Part shown: positions 53,797-63,223 of the stretch, in pieces
Numbering within the stretch: the first letter of the stretch is position 1
Layout: the number at the start of each line of letters is the position of its first letter
NCBI RefSeq assembly: GCF_018709685.1
Contig: NZ_JABDHQ010000003.1
Location: 124,001-188,000 of the forward strand
Source: Akkermansia muciniphila
GTDB lineage: Bacteria > Verrucomicrobiota > Verrucomicrobiia > Verrucomicrobiales > Akkermansiaceae
DNA length: 64,000 nt
Direction: 5' to 3'
The notes under the pieces: model-generated
What the model was told of the DNA's origin: nothing
Database searches by the model: none
The model's input: the letters and a program-made list of their open reading frames with translations, nothing else
Position numbers and translations under genes: made by a program

Positions 53797-55455
53797 ATGA
53801 GACCCTTGAAAACCATCATCGCCGGAACTCTGGCCCTGCTGGCGGCAGCTCCTCTCACGGCCCAGACCAAGGCTGCCGAGAATAAAAAGCCGAATATCCT
53901 TTTCATCATTACGGACGACCACGCCTACCAGACGCTGGGCACCAGCAAGAATGATTCCCCCGTGGCCCTGCCCAACTTCAACAAGCTGGCCCGCCAAGGC
54001 ATGGTCTTTGACCGCAGCTACTGCGCCAACTCCCTGTGCGGCCCCTCCCGCGCGTGCATCCTGACCGGCAGGCATTCCCACATGAACGGCTTTGTCTTCA
54101 ACGGCCAGAGGCCGCTGGACGGCTCCCAGCCCACCTATCCCAAAATGCTGCAAAAAGCCGGCTACCAGACGGGGCTTTTCGGCAAATGGCATCTGGAATC
54201 AGACCCCACCGGCTTTGACACGTGGGAAATCTTCCCCGGCCAGGGCAGCTACTACAATCCGGACTTCATCAGCCTCAAGCCGAACGGAAAACGCCAGACA
54301 AAGCGCTTCCCCGGCTACGCCACGGACGTGGTTACGGACAAATCCATCCAGTGGCTGGAAAACCGGGACAAGGACAAGCCCTTCCTGCTCGTCGTGGGCC
54401 ACAAGGCCCCCCACCGCGCCTGGTGCCCCGCCCTGCGCCATCTGGGCAAGGTGAACACCTCCAAACTGGCGCCGCCCGCCAACTTCCATGACGACTACGC
54501 CAACCGCCCGGAATTCCTGAAGAAAAACCAGCAGACCGTCGCCAGGCACATGGCTATTTATTCCGACCTCAAGGTGCTCAAGGACCAGGTGCCGGAAGAG
54601 ATGCGCAAGAGCATCGTCTCTCCCGGCTACGGCTGGGACCTGGGGGAAATCAACCGCATGACTCCGGAAGAAAAGAAAACCTGGACGGATTACTATGCCA
54701 AGCGCACCAAGTCCCTGGTGGACGGCATGAAATCCGGAAAACTGAAGGACCCGAAAGCCTTTGCGGAATGGAAATGGCACGCCTACATGGAAGACTACCT
54801 GGGCTGCCTGCTTTCCGTGGACGACAGCATCGGCCGCCTCATGAATTATCTGGACAAGGAAGGCCTTTCCAAAGACACGCTGGTCATCTACTGCGGCGAC
54901 CAGGGCTTCTACATGGGCGAACACGGCATGTACGACAAGCGCTGGATTTTTGAAGAATCCCTCCGCATGCCCCTCATCATGAGATGGCCCGGCAAAATTC
55001 CCGCGGGCACCCGCAACAACGCCATGGTGCAGAACATCGACTATGCCCCCACCATCGTTTCCGCGGCTGGAGCGGACACCCCGGAAAACATGGACACCTT
55101 CCAGGGCGTTTCCCTCCTGCCCACGGCCTCCACAGGCAAAACGCCGGACAATTGGAGAGACGCCATCTACTATTGCTTCTACGAGAACCCCGGCGAACAC
55201 AATGCCCCGCGCCACGACGGCATCCGGACGGACCGCTACACGCTTTCCTACATCTGGACCAGTGACGAATGGATGCTTTTTGACATGAAGAAGGACCCCA
55301 TGCAGATGAAGAACGTCATTGACGATCCCGCCTACAAGTCCACCGTGGAAAAACTCAAGAAACGCTATCACGAGCTCCGCAAGGCCTACAAGGTCCCGGA
55401 AAACAGCCCCGGCGGAAAAGGGACGCCCATTCCCAAATTTGACGCTTCCTGGTAG
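53797..55455 (+). CDS. Secreted sulfatase (type I, formylglycine)
   Basis: 552 residues with a signal peptide (1-~22, ending LTAQ). The sulfatase signature is C81-GPSR (CGPSRACILTGRH), where the Cys becomes formylglycine. Metal ligands are in NILFIITDDHAYQT (about 33-46), and the late motif is YCGDQGFYMGEHGMYDKRW. It resembles family S1 enzymes acting on sulfated glycans, such as mucin 6-sulfate groups. Which sulfate it removes cannot be read here. Divergent from recQ (88 bp). Confidence 0.92.
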   Translation: MRPLKTIIAGTLALLAAAPLTAQTKAAENKKPNILFIITDDHAYQTLGTSKNDSPVALPNFNKLARQGMVFDRSYCANSLCGPSRACILTGRHSHMNGFVFNGQRPLDGSQPTYPKMLQKAGYQTGLFGKWHLESDPTGFDTWEIFPGQGSYYNPDFISLKPNGKRQTKRFPGYATDVVTDKSIQWLENRDKDKPFLLVVGHKAPHRAWCPALRHLGKVNTSKLAPPANFHDDYANRPEFLKKNQQTVARHMAIYSDLKVLKDQVPEEMRKSIVSPGYGWDLGEINRMTPEEKKTWTDYYAKRTKSLVDGMKSGKLKDPKAFAEWKWHAYMEDYLGCLLSVDDSIGRLMNYLDKEGLSKDTLVIYCGDQGFYMGEHGMYDKRWIFEESLRMPLIMRWPGKIPAGTRNNAMVQNIDYAPTIVSAAGADTPENMDTFQGVSLLPTASTGKTPDNWRDAIYYCFYENPGEHNAPRHDGIRTDRYTLSYIWTSDEWMLFDMKKDPMQMKNVIDDPAYKSTVEKLKKRYHELRKAYKVPENSPGGKGTPIPKFDASW

Positions 55456-55483
55456 GGAGCCGCCGCAACGGAACTTTTCTCAG

Positions 55484-55510
55484 GCGCCGGAAGATTCCGG
55501 CGCTTTTTTA
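55484..55510 (+). terminator. Terminator of the sulfatase gene
   Basis: 8-bp GC-rich stem (GCGCCGGA / TCCGGCGC), 4-nt loop, then TTTTTT. It lies 28 bp after the stop. Confidence 0.87.
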
Positions 55511-55556
55511 TTCCCTGGGGGTGCGCCCGGGAAACGGCTATTCCTCCTCCCCAGCC

Positions 55557-56447
55557 TTACCCGTAAAAACCTTTGCGGGGCCCCAGCCCGGCGATCTTGG
55601 ACAGCTTATTCACAGTCTTCTCGCAAAAGGCAAATCCCTGGTGGGCGCAGGAAAGAAAAGTGAGCAAGGGCCTTTCCACCCTCTCCGCTCCCAACTCTCC
55701 CAAAAAAAAGTCCGGATCCTTATCGTCAAATCCGGGATGCCGCAAAAAAGGGTGCCTCCCATCAAGGTGGATGACTCCCTTGCCGGAATACAGGCTATCC
55801 AGACGGTTCATGGCCGCAACGAGAGACCACAGCGTCTGGTCATGCGTATGGGCCGCAAAATTGTCCCGGCAGCGGCTCTTTTCCTCAGGAGTAGGGGAAG
55901 AAACCAGGCTGAACTGCCGGCATAATTCCATCCATTCACGAAGAATCCGGATGCTTTCTTCCGATTTTTTCAGGAAGCACGGGGTCGGCTGAATCAGGGG
56001 GCTATGCTCGAAATCCCTGATATCCAGATTCAATGCGTCAAAAACGCTCTGCTTGCACCACCTTGCCAAATCTCCCGTGTAATAGGAGATATTCACTCCC
56101 GGCAGAATGTCCTGCCCCTTCTCCTCCAGCCATTGGACAAGGGGCTGTACCGAATGGCGGAAAAGCGTTCCCGGCGGACGCCCTGCATCCGTATAAAGCA
56201 AATAGTCACCTTCCTGCATGCTGTCCAGTTCCCTGAGCATGATGAAGGGCTTCCAGCACCAGTAACCAACCCCCTGCAAATGAGGGTCAAACCATGGAAT
56301 CTCGCACCTGATGCCTGCAGACAGCAAGCGTCCCAGAGTCCAGAAGGACAATTCCACGGAAGGCTCCGCCAACTTTAAACTTTTCATCCGCATCCACTGC
56401 CGCCAGCGGTAGCCGCGCGTTGCGAAAGAACAATAACGAATAGCCAT
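55557..56447 (-). CDS. Putative glycosyltransferase-like protein
   Basis: 296 residues. A segment GVGYWCWKPFIMLRELDSM (about 60-78) followed by EGDYLLYTDAGRPPG (about 79-93) resembles the WKP and (D)xD-like region of capsule-type glycosyltransferases, with a possible donor-metal Asp. No other family can be named. It lies in a run with a UGM-like flavoprotein and another transferase-like gene on the same strand. Preceded by an AT-rich, inverted-repeat-bounded region that may hold its promoter. Confidence 0.6.
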   Translation of the reverse strand: MAIRYCSFATRGYRWRQWMRMKSLKLAEPSVELSFWTLGRLLSAGIRCEIPWFDPHLQGVGYWCWKPFIMLRELDSMQEGDYLLYTDAGRPPGTLFRHSVQPLVQWLEEKGQDILPGVNISYYTGDLARWCKQSVFDALNLDIRDFEHSPLIQPTPCFLKKSEESIRILREWMELCRQFSLVSSPTPEEKSRCRDNFAAHTHDQTLWSLVAAMNRLDSLYSGKGVIHLDGRHPFLRHPGFDDKDPDFFLGELGAERVERPLLTFLSCAHQGFAFCEKTVNKLSKIAGLGPRKGFYG

Positions 56448-56523
56448 ACGCGTTGATTCCGGGGTAAGCGCATGACCTGGTAGAACATGGGATCATGCTT
56501 TCTGCACGCCCATTCCTAGCGAG

Positions 56524-56536
56524 TTGTTAATCCGCT
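56524..56536 (+). repeat. Left arm of a 13-bp inverted repeat
   Basis: TTGTTAATCCGCT. The exact reverse complement AGCGGATTAACAA is at 56684-56696. The two arms are 147 bp apart and bracket the AT-rich region. Confidence 0.85.
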
Positions 56537-56683
56537 TGTTTAAAAAAAAATAAAAGAGGAGTTGTAAAAATATAACCCTGAAAAAGTTATCTGTTCAGGC
56601 CATCCTCCGGAAAAGGTAAAAAATTCTTTTCCGTTTCACGCTAAATATGCGGAGTCCCTTCTCCGTTAAAATTTTCCATTGAC

Positions 56684-56696
56684 AGCGGATTAACAA
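56684..56696 (-). repeat. Right arm of a 13-bp inverted repeat
   Basis: AGCGGATTAACAA, the exact reverse complement of 56524-56536. Confidence 0.85.
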
Positions 56697-56768
56697 TCCA
56701 CAGCCTTCACCGGAAACTTGCCGGTAAATGCCTTTCCTATATTCCCAAGTCCGCAAGAGCTACGTCTC

Positions 56769-58028
56769 TTACGGCTGAAACTCCGCGTGCAGCTTCTTGT
56801 CCAGGTCCATGGCAGCCCCTATGGCCGCATCCATGTTGTAGTATTCCCACTCCGCAAAACGCCCCAGCAGGTAAATGCCCCTGGGCTCCAGGCGGTCTTT
56901 CAGCTCCCGGATAAGGGCCCTGCTGGACGCATCCTGCACGGGATAAGTATATTCCTCCCAATGATGGGCCAGATAGGCGGGGGAAAAGGGGATGAGCTCC
57001 AGCTGCGTCCGGATTTCCTCTTCCGTCATTTTCTCGGAGAACTCAATGGTGGCAGTGGTGACGTCTCCGTTATTATTGTTCCTGGAAAAATTCCCCGTGC
57101 AGATGATGCGGTGGGAACGGTGGGCCGGGGAGGGCATGTAAATCCAGCTATAGTCGTTGGAGTCAATCCGGCACAACACGGAGGTAGTCCCGTGGGAACG
57201 CAATGCCGAAATCCGGGGAAGAAACGGTTGCAGTTCATCCATGCCGGGGAAGCAGTCCGCAAGCTGCCTGGCATTCCCTGTAAAAACCACCCTGTCAAAC
57301 AACTCTCCCTGCACGCGCCATTTCCCGTTCTCCGGGCGGATGCCCGCGGCCTGCGCCCCATAGACGACCTTCAAGCCATGCGCCAGCGTATCAGCCAGAA
57401 ACTGGGAACCGCCGCGCTTTGCATAAAAGAAGGAGCTGTGCACCATGGTGCTCTCATTGATCCGCCCGATATTGTTCAGCAGAATTTCCGCCACGGTCGG
57501 CATGGGCAGCTTGTCTTCCAGCCAATCCATGGCGATTCCGTTGATGTCCTGCCGCCACACCTTGTTGTTGTAAGGCGTGAAATAAAGGTCGTTCAGGGTT
57601 TTTCCGAAACGGTTCAGGAAAAACTCTCCCAGGGAGCGGGGCTCGGAAGGAGGGTTCCTGTAAATCTCCAGCAGTTCATGGACAATGGAGGAACGGGCCT
57701 CCTCTGGGAATTGGTCCAAGTGGTTCTCAATGGGATAATCCACCACGTTCCCGCCCTCCAGGGAGATGACGGCACGGCGGCGGGCGGAAACAAAATCGCG
57801 TTCCTTGTCAAACCGGGACCAGAACCAGTCCAATACCTCCTGCCGCCGGGAATTGAACACATGACCACCCACCAGGTGGTACAAATGGCCCTGCACTTCC
57901 GCGCACTTGATCAGGCCGCCGGGGCGGCTGTCCTTCTCGTAAACCACTGCCTCATGCCCTTTTTTCAACAGCATTCCGGCCATGGACAATCCGGAAACTC
58001 CGGCTCCGATCACAGCATATCTCATCAT
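56769..58028 (-). CDS. FAD-dependent UDP-galactopyranose mutase-like oxidoreductase
   Basis: 419 residues. FAD/NAD(P) Rossmann start RYAVIGAGVSGLSMAGMLLKKGHEAVVYEKDSRPGG (about 3-38). GHVFNSRRQEV, NKVWRQDINGIAMDW and a C-terminal RFAEWEYYNMDAAIGAAMD (FAD contact) follow the plan of UDP-galactopyranose mutase and related glycan flavoenzymes. True UGM residues for galactofuranose formation cannot be checked by eye. Lies between two glycosyltransferase-like genes on the same strand, 21 bp after the upstream one, so surface-sugar synthesis is likely. Confidence 0.78.
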   Translation of the reverse strand: MMRYAVIGAGVSGLSMAGMLLKKGHEAVVYEKDSRPGGLIKCAEVQGHLYHLVGGHVFNSRRQEVLDWFWSRFDKERDFVSARRRAVISLEGGNVVDYPIENHLDQFPEEARSSIVHELLEIYRNPPSEPRSLGEFFLNRFGKTLNDLYFTPYNNKVWRQDINGIAMDWLEDKLPMPTVAEILLNNIGRINESTMVHSSFFYAKRGGSQFLADTLAHGLKVVYGAQAAGIRPENGKWRVQGELFDRVVFTGNARQLADCFPGMDELQPFLPRISALRSHGTTSVLCRIDSNDYSWIYMPSPAHRSHRIICTGNFSRNNNNGDVTTATIEFSEKMTEEEIRTQLELIPFSPAYLAHHWEEYTYPVQDASSRALIRELKDRLEPRGIYLLGRFAEWEYYNMDAAIGAAMDLDKKLHAEFQP

Positions 58029-58049
58029 GGAATAAAGAAAATCAATGGA

Positions 58050-59045
58050 TTAAAGGCTCCGGCCGCCGAACTTGGACAATTTCACGGGATGGAGGTACAG
58101 GTAGTCCTCCGGAAAGGAGCCAAGCAGTTTGCCGATGTCTCCGGCGGAAGAGGAAACCAGCCCGTCAATGACGCCGCTCATGGCCTCAAAGTGGTCCGGA
58201 TCCTGCGGGAACCAGACGTTGCCGGACTTGTACTGCGTGTCTTCCAGCGTGGCCAGGCGTGTTTCCGGAAGAAGCTGCAGCGCCGTGGGGATAGCCAGCT
58301 CCACAAACATGTTCCACGCGAAAAACACTTCAAGAATCCAGCAAAAGTCGTCAAACTTCCCTTTCGGGATACAGAGAATATCCGAATAGCCAAAGACGAC
58401 GGGGTAGGAATACGGGTACTTTTTAATCTTGTGCTTCCAATGGTTCAGGAGATGCCAGATTCTGCCCTTCAGCACTTTCCAGTTGGCATGAATGCCGCCC
58501 CCGGGATTCCACTTGGGCATGAACATGCGCACGCGGGACAGTTCGTCATGCTGCATGAGGTTTCTGGATTTCAGAATCCGCCGGGCTTCTTCATAGGATG
58601 GAACATTTTTATTCACGCTCTCCGCATCAAGACCGGCGGGAGCCATGGAAAAACGGTGGGCTTCCACCGTGCCCCGGTAGCACAGTGGCAGGGAAACGTC
58701 CACAAATCCGTCAAGGTAGCACGTGTCGTCCCCCCGGATTCCCAGCAGGGACGCCGTGGAAAACTCGTCAAACTCCGGGTTCAGCAGAAGGTCGTCTCCT
58801 ATGATGAGGACATGGTCGCCGTCCAACGCCTTGATTCTCTCCCGCGCCTGTAAAATATAATGGTAAAATTGGAAGGAATTGCCGAATACCGGACATACGT
58901 CCGGATCATCCCCCTTGTAATAGGGCATTAATTGAAGCAACGCGGAGAAACGCCCTGAATAAATCTCCCTGATGACCGGAATATTGCGGTTATACTGGTG
59001 GTTGAACAACACAACGAGAGCCGTTTTCTGGGGAGGGGTGTCCAT
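58050..59045 (-). CDS. Putative glycosyltransferase-like protein of the glycan cluster
   Basis: 331 residues, not firmly recognised. It starts TALVVLFNHQYNRNIPVIREIY (about 8-29), a beta-alpha start common to nucleotide-sugar enzymes, and has LDGDHVLIIGDDLLLNPEF (about 74-92), with a DD pair in the place of a GT-A metal site. It is the first gene of the run 59045-55557 (minus), 21 bp before the UGM-like gene. It may add a sugar to the product of that gene. Confidence 0.58.
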   Translation of the reverse strand: MDTPPQKTALVVLFNHQYNRNIPVIREIYSGRFSALLQLMPYYKGDDPDVCPVFGNSFQFYHYILQARERIKALDGDHVLIIGDDLLLNPEFDEFSTASLLGIRGDDTCYLDGFVDVSLPLCYRGTVEAHRFSMAPAGLDAESVNKNVPSYEEARRILKSRNLMQHDELSRVRMFMPKWNPGGGIHANWKVLKGRIWHLLNHWKHKIKKYPYSYPVVFGYSDILCIPKGKFDDFCWILEVFFAWNMFVELAIPTALQLLPETRLATLEDTQYKSGNVWFPQDPDHFEAMSGVIDGLVSSSAGDIGKLLGSFPEDYLYLHPVKLSKFGGRSL

Positions 59046-59545
59046 CGTACTTCAGATAGGGGAAACAATCCGCGCACTCCAACGTAAAGAATTGAAAAAA
59101 CTAAGATTGCACACTAAAAACATGCGCCATTGAAATGGCTTCAGGGATAACAGTACGGATTTGCAAACCGGCGGCAAGCCATAAATTTGGGAAAGAGCAT
59201 TTAAGACAAATTCTCCCCGGTATTTCCGGACGCCGGAGGCCTTCAGCGCGGAGGCTGTTTCTGAAAAATATAGCCGGAAATTCCCCCTCACATGCGTTTC
59301 AGGGGAATATTTTAAAATCCGGAAGATACTTGTTTCCATAATGTTGCGCCTAGAAGTCCACGGAAGGTATCTGATGGCGTCCCGTTTGGAAACGGTTTCC
59401 TTCTCCATGGAACGGATTGCAAATCCGTCCATGAAATACCGCTGCCGCGCCCCGGAAACAAACCCTTTTCCGGACAAATAAAAAAGCTGTTCCACCGGGA
59501 GGGCTCTCCCGATGAAACAGCCGGAAAACGCAGAAATCCGCCAGC
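59046..59545. other. 500-bp gap without a convincing gene
   Basis: Between the glycan cluster and ahcY. It holds the ahcY terminator (59477-59521). A 147-codon minus-strand reading frame begins inside that terminator and shows no family resemblance. Promoter elements of the glycan cluster are expected near 59046-59150, but none is clear. Confidence 0.55.
59477..59521 (-). terminator. Terminator of metK-ahcY
   Basis: 16-bp stem with two G-U pairs on the minus strand (59486-59501 with 59506-59521), 4-nt loop, followed by TTTTTTATTT. It lies 25 bp after the ahcY stop. Confidence 0.9.
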
Positions 59546-60961
59546 CTAATATCTGTAAAAGTCGGGCTTGTACGGCCCTTCCACCGGGACGCCGATGTAG
59601 TCCGCCTGTTCCGGACGCAGAACCGTGAGCTTGCAGCCGATCTTGCCGAGATGCAGGCGGGCCACTTCCTCATCCAGCACCTTGGGCAGCACTTCCACGC
59701 CCGCGGGACGGTTTTCACGGGTATTCCACAGTTCCAGCTGGGCCAGCACCTGGTTGGCGAAGCTGTTAGACATCACGAAGCTGGGATGCCCGGTAGCGCA
59801 GCCCAGGTTGACCAGGCGCCCTTCCGCCAGCAGGTACAGGCTGTTGCCGGAGGGGAACGTGTAGCGGTCCACCTGCGGCTTGATGTTGAGGTGCTTGATG
59901 CCGGGATAGGTCTGAAGCTTGTGTACCTCTATTTCATTGTCGAAGTGGCCGATGTTGCACACAATAGCCTGGTCCTTCATCTTTTCCATGTGTTCCACCC
60001 GGATGATGCCGCAGTTGCCCGTAGTGGTCACGTAAATATCCGCCCAGCCCAGGGTGTCTTCCACCGTCAGCACGCGGTAGCCTTCCATGGCGGCCTGAAG
60101 GGCGCAGATGGGGTCTACTTCCGTCACCACCACCTGGGCGCCCATGCCGCGCAGGGACTGGGCACAGCCCTTGCCCACGTCTCCATAGCCGCAGACGACG
60201 GCCACCTTCCCGGCGATCATGACGTCCGTGGCGCGCTTGATGCCGTCCACCAGGGATTCACGGCACCCGTACAGGTTGTCAAACTTGGACTTGGTCACGG
60301 AATCATTCACGTTAATGGCCGGAATCAGCAGGCGGCCCGCGGCCTGCATCTGGTACAAGCGGTGCACGCCCGTGGTCGTTTCCTCGGAAACGCCCTTCAG
60401 CTCAGGCAGCCAGCGGTGGAAAATGCCCGGCGTTTCCGCGGCGATCTTTTTCAGGAGGTCCTTGATGACTTCCTCTTCTTCCGATTCTGACGGGGTATTC
60501 ACCCAGCCGGAGCCTTCCTCCATCTCATACCCGCGGTGAATGAGCAGGGTGGCGTCCCCGCCATCGTCCACAATCAGCTGCGGGCCCAGGCCGTCCGGAA
60601 AGTTCATGGCCTTCCAGGTGCAGTCCCAGTATTCCCGGAGCGTTTCCCCCTTCCAGGCGAACACGGGCGTGCCGGATTCCGCAATGGCGGCGGCGGCATG
60701 GTCCTGGGTGGAAAAGATATTGCAGCTGGCCCAGCGGACTGTGGCGCCCAGGGCCGTCAGCGTTTCAATCAGCACAGCCGTCTGCACCGTCATGTGCAGG
60801 GAGCCCATGATGCGCACGCCCTCCAGAGGCTTTGCGGCGGCGTACTTTTCACGCACGGCCATCAGGCCGGGCATTTCATGTTCCGCGATGTCCAGTTCCT
60901 TGCGTCCGAAATCCGCCAGGCTGATATCGCGCACCTTGTAATGTTCCGTTTCTGAAAACAT
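59546..60961 (-). CDS. ahcY: S-adenosylhomocysteine hydrolase
   Basis: Splits S-adenosylhomocysteine to adenosine and homocysteine. 471 residues. Substrate region [13 protein letters not shown] and [17 protein letters not shown] site [21 protein letters not shown] (about 258-278), and the C-terminal KPDFYRY tail that reaches into the neighbour's NAD site. It is 22 bp downstream of metK, so the two form a methyl-cycle operon. Confidence 0.95.
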   Translation of the reverse strand: MFSETEHYKVRDISLADFGRKELDIAEHEMPGLMAVREKYAAAKPLEGVRIMGSLHMTVQTAVLIETLTALGATVRWASCNIFSTQDHAAAAIAESGTPVFAWKGETLREYWDCTWKAMNFPDGLGPQLIVDDGGDATLLIHRGYEMEEGSGWVNTPSESEEEEVIKDLLKKIAAETPGIFHRWLPELKGVSEETTTGVHRLYQMQAAGRLLIPAINVNDSVTKSKFDNLYGCRESLVDGIKRATDVMIAGKVAVVCGYGDVGKGCAQSLRGMGAQVVVTEVDPICALQAAMEGYRVLTVEDTLGWADIYVTTTGNCGIIRVEHMEKMKDQAIVCNIGHFDNEIEVHKLQTYPGIKHLNIKPQVDRYTFPSGNSLYLLAEGRLVNLGCATGHPSFVMSNSFANQVLAQLELWNTRENRPAGVEVLPKVLDEEVARLHLGKIGCKLTVLRPEQADYIGVPVEGPYKPDFYRY

Positions 60962-60983
60962 GTCTGTAAACGTTGTCGTAGGA

Positions 60984-62168
60984 TTAATGAAGAAGTTGTT
61001 TCAGGGAGGCCAGGCGCTTTTCGTCCAGTTGTTCCCAGGGAAGCTCCGGATTGGTGAAATGCCCGTAATGCGTCGTCTTCCGGTAAATGGGCCGCAGCAG
61101 GTCAAGTTGTTCCACCATGTCTGCGGGCTTGAAGGAGAAAATGCCTTCCAGAGCGTTTTCAATGGCTTTTTCCTCTACCTTCCCGGTACCGAAGGTATCC
61201 ACCCGGATGGAAACGGGGGTGGGGTAGCCGATGGCGTAGGCCACCTGCAATTCACACTTGTCCGCCAGCCCGGCGGCCACGATATGCTTGGCAACCCAGC
61301 GGCACATGTACGCCGCGGAGCGGTCCACCTTGGACGGGTCCTTCCCGGAGAAGGCGCCGCCGCCGTGACGGCCCATGCCGCCGTACGTGTCTACAATGAT
61401 CTTGCGGCCCGTCAGGCCGGAATCCCCATGGGGACCGCCTACCACGAACTTCCCCGTGGGATTGATGAAGTACTCCGTCCTGTCATCCAGCAGTTCCGCA
61501 GGAAGCACGTTTTTAATGAGTTTGACGCAGTAATTGTAAATCGTATCATGGTCCACTTCCTCCGTGTGCTGGGTGGAAATGACCACATTCTCAATATGCA
61601 CAGGGCGTCCTGCATCGTCATACGCCACGGCCACCTGGGACTTGCAGTCCGGGCGCAGCCAGTCCACATGCCCGCGCTTGCGGCGCTTGGCCAGTTCAAT
61701 GAGCAGCTTGTGCGCGAACACGATAGGGGCCGGAAGCAATTCCGGAGTTTCATTCGTGGCGAAGCCGAACATGATGCCCTGGTCCCCGGCGCCCTGTTCC
61801 GCGTGGCCCTTGCCCTCCGCCTCCCGGGCGTCCACGCCCTGGGCGATATCCGGAGACTGTTCCGTCAGCAGGTTCGTGAAAAAGACGGTATCCGCATGGA
61901 AAACGTCGTCGTCCTGCCGGTTGCAGTACCCGATCTCCCGGATGGCCTGGCGGGCGATTTTTTCCGGATTGATCACGGCCTTGGTCGTCAGTTCTCCGGC
62001 AATGATGACCATGTTGCTCTTCACCAAAGTTTCGCACGCGACGCGGCTAGTTTTGTCTTGAGCCAGGCAGGCGTCTAAAATAGAGTCGGAAATGTAGTCG
62101 GCCACCTTGTCCGGATGGCCTTCTCCAACGGATTCCGACGTGAAGATGTGAGGGCTGTTCTTACTCAT
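60984..62168 (-). CDS. metK: S-adenosylmethionine synthase
   Basis: Makes SAM from methionine and ATP. 394 residues. Motifs: [13 protein letters not shown] (N terminus), [12 protein letters not shown] (methionine/ATP site) and [19 protein letters not shown] (second signature). Only 37 bp separate it from the divergent ArsR-methyltransferase gene, whose product probably controls it. Confidence 0.96.
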   Translation of the reverse strand: MSKNSPHIFTSESVGEGHPDKVADYISDSILDACLAQDKTSRVACETLVKSNMVIIAGELTTKAVINPEKIARQAIREIGYCNRQDDDVFHADTVFFTNLLTEQSPDIAQGVDAREAEGKGHAEQGAGDQGIMFGFATNETPELLPAPIVFAHKLLIELAKRRKRGHVDWLRPDCKSQVAVAYDDAGRPVHIENVVISTQHTEEVDHDTIYNYCVKLIKNVLPAELLDDRTEYFINPTGKFVVGGPHGDSGLTGRKIIVDTYGGMGRHGGGAFSGKDPSKVDRSAAYMCRWVAKHIVAAGLADKCELQVAYAIGYPTPVSIRVDTFGTGKVEEKAIENALEGIFSFKPADMVEQLDLLRPIYRKTTHYGHFTNPELPWEQLDEKRLASLKQLLH

Positions 62169-62194
62169 ATCGATAAATCTCGATGCGTTGATAT
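62167..62194. promoter_or_regulatory. Palindromic operator candidate between metK and its divergent regulator
   Basis: Nested inverted repeats: ATCGA/TCGAT (62169-62173, 62180-62184) and ATATC/GATAT (62167-62171, 62190-62194). They sit in a 37-bp divergent gap and touch the metK start codon, where an ArsR-type repressor could block both genes. Confidence 0.55.
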
Positions 62195-62205
62195 ATTATT
62201 CTACC

Positions 62206-63123
62206 ATGAAGTCAATCCTAAAAACGCTCAAACTCCTGACGGACCCCACCCGCCTGCGCATCATCAACGTTCTGAATGAAGAATCCCTGAGCGTTGCGGA
62301 GCTTCAGGAAATCCTCGGCATGGGGCAGAGCCGCATCTCCACCCAGCTCGCCCAGCTCCGGCAGGAAGGAGTGGTGGAAGACACACGCTCCGGAAAAAAC
62401 GTTTTTTACACCCTTTCCCTGGCCAACGACCTGCACAACGTAGCCCTGAAAGCCTGCGAGGAACTACCGGAAGCGGAAACGGACAAAAAGGCCCTCCAGG
62501 TCATCCTGGACAAGCGCAAGAACCGCACGCAGGCCTACTTTGACGAAGTGGTGTGCCGTCTGGGCAAAAATTACGCGCCGGGCCGTTCCTGGAAGGCGCT
62601 GGCCGGAGCCCTGCTCCGCATCCTGAACTATGACGTGGTGGCGGACCTGGGCGCCGGGGAAGGCTTCGTCTCCCAGCTCATTTCCCCCAGCGCCAAGCAG
62701 GTGATTGCCGTGGACAACTCCCCCAGCATGGTGGAACTGGGGCAGGAGCTGGCGCGCAAGCACGGGCTGGACAATCTGGAATACCGCCTGGGCGACATTG
62801 AAGCGCCGCCCATTGAGCCCGGCACCGTGGACCTGGCCCTGCTCAGCCAGGCCCTGCACCATGCGCAAAAACCTGTCAGGGCCCTGGAGGCCGCATGGAA
62901 CATCCTGAAACCGGGCGGATGCCTGGTGGTGCTGGACCTGCTCCAGCACGGGCAGGAGGAAGCGCGGGACCTGTACGCGGACCGCTGGCTGGGGTTCACG
63001 CCCGCCGCGCTGGAAAGCATGCTCAAGGAAGCCGGATTCCGGAACATCCATACGGACATTGTGGACCGGGAGCCGGAACCGCCCCACTTCCAGACCCTGA
63101 TGGCGGCGGCCTGGAAGCCGTGA
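62206..63123 (+). CDS. ArsR-type regulator fused to a SAM-dependent methyltransferase domain (SahR-like)
   Basis: 305 residues from the ATG at 62206. N-terminal ArsR winged helix (about 1-85): LKLLTDPTRLRIINVLNEES, LSVAELQEILGMGQSRISTQLAQL. It has no metal-binding Cys. The C-terminal Rossmann methyltransferase-like domain (about 125-290) has VVADLGAGEGFVSQL (SAM motif I) and LLSQALHHAQKP. The same fusion next to ahcY and metK is the SahR regulator of the methionine cycle described in Proteobacteria, which responds to S-adenosylhomocysteine. Here it is divergent from metK-ahcY, which suggests the same role. Confidence 0.85.
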   Translation: MKSILKTLKLLTDPTRLRIINVLNEESLSVAELQEILGMGQSRISTQLAQLRQEGVVEDTRSGKNVFYTLSLANDLHNVALKACEELPEAETDKKALQVILDKRKNRTQAYFDEVVCRLGKNYAPGRSWKALAGALLRILNYDVVADLGAGEGFVSQLISPSAKQVIAVDNSPSMVELGQELARKHGLDNLEYRLGDIEAPPIEPGTVDLALLSQALHHAQKPVRALEAAWNILKPGGCLVVLDLLQHGQEEARDLYADRWLGFTPAALESMLKEAGFRNIHTDIVDREPEPPHFQTLMAAAWKP

Positions 63124-63223
63124 AAAACAGGCCCCCAATCATTTTCCGGCCTGTAATTACCAATAAAAACGGACAAGCCGTTCAATTTCAGACAAAATGC
63201 TGTGGGAAAGCCGCTCAGCAGAT

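Larger units (their letters stand above)
56448..56768. other. AT-rich intergenic region, probable promoter segment
   Basis: 321 bp without a gene. The centre (about 56535-56650) is strikingly AT-rich, with an A9 tract near 56541, and is bounded by a 13-bp inverted repeat. A minus-strand TTATAT could act as -10 for the 55557-56447 gene. A plus-strand TTGACA (56679-56684) has no matching -10. Confidence 0.6.

Noticed and set aside
59052-59495. 147-codon minus-strand frame after the ahcY terminator
   Set aside because: It begins inside the terminator hairpin, has no family resemblance and no ribosome binding site.
62169-62205. SAM or SAH riboswitch upstream of metK
   Set aside because: The gap to the divergent gene is only 37 bp, too short for any known SAM or SAH riboswitch; a protein operator fits better.
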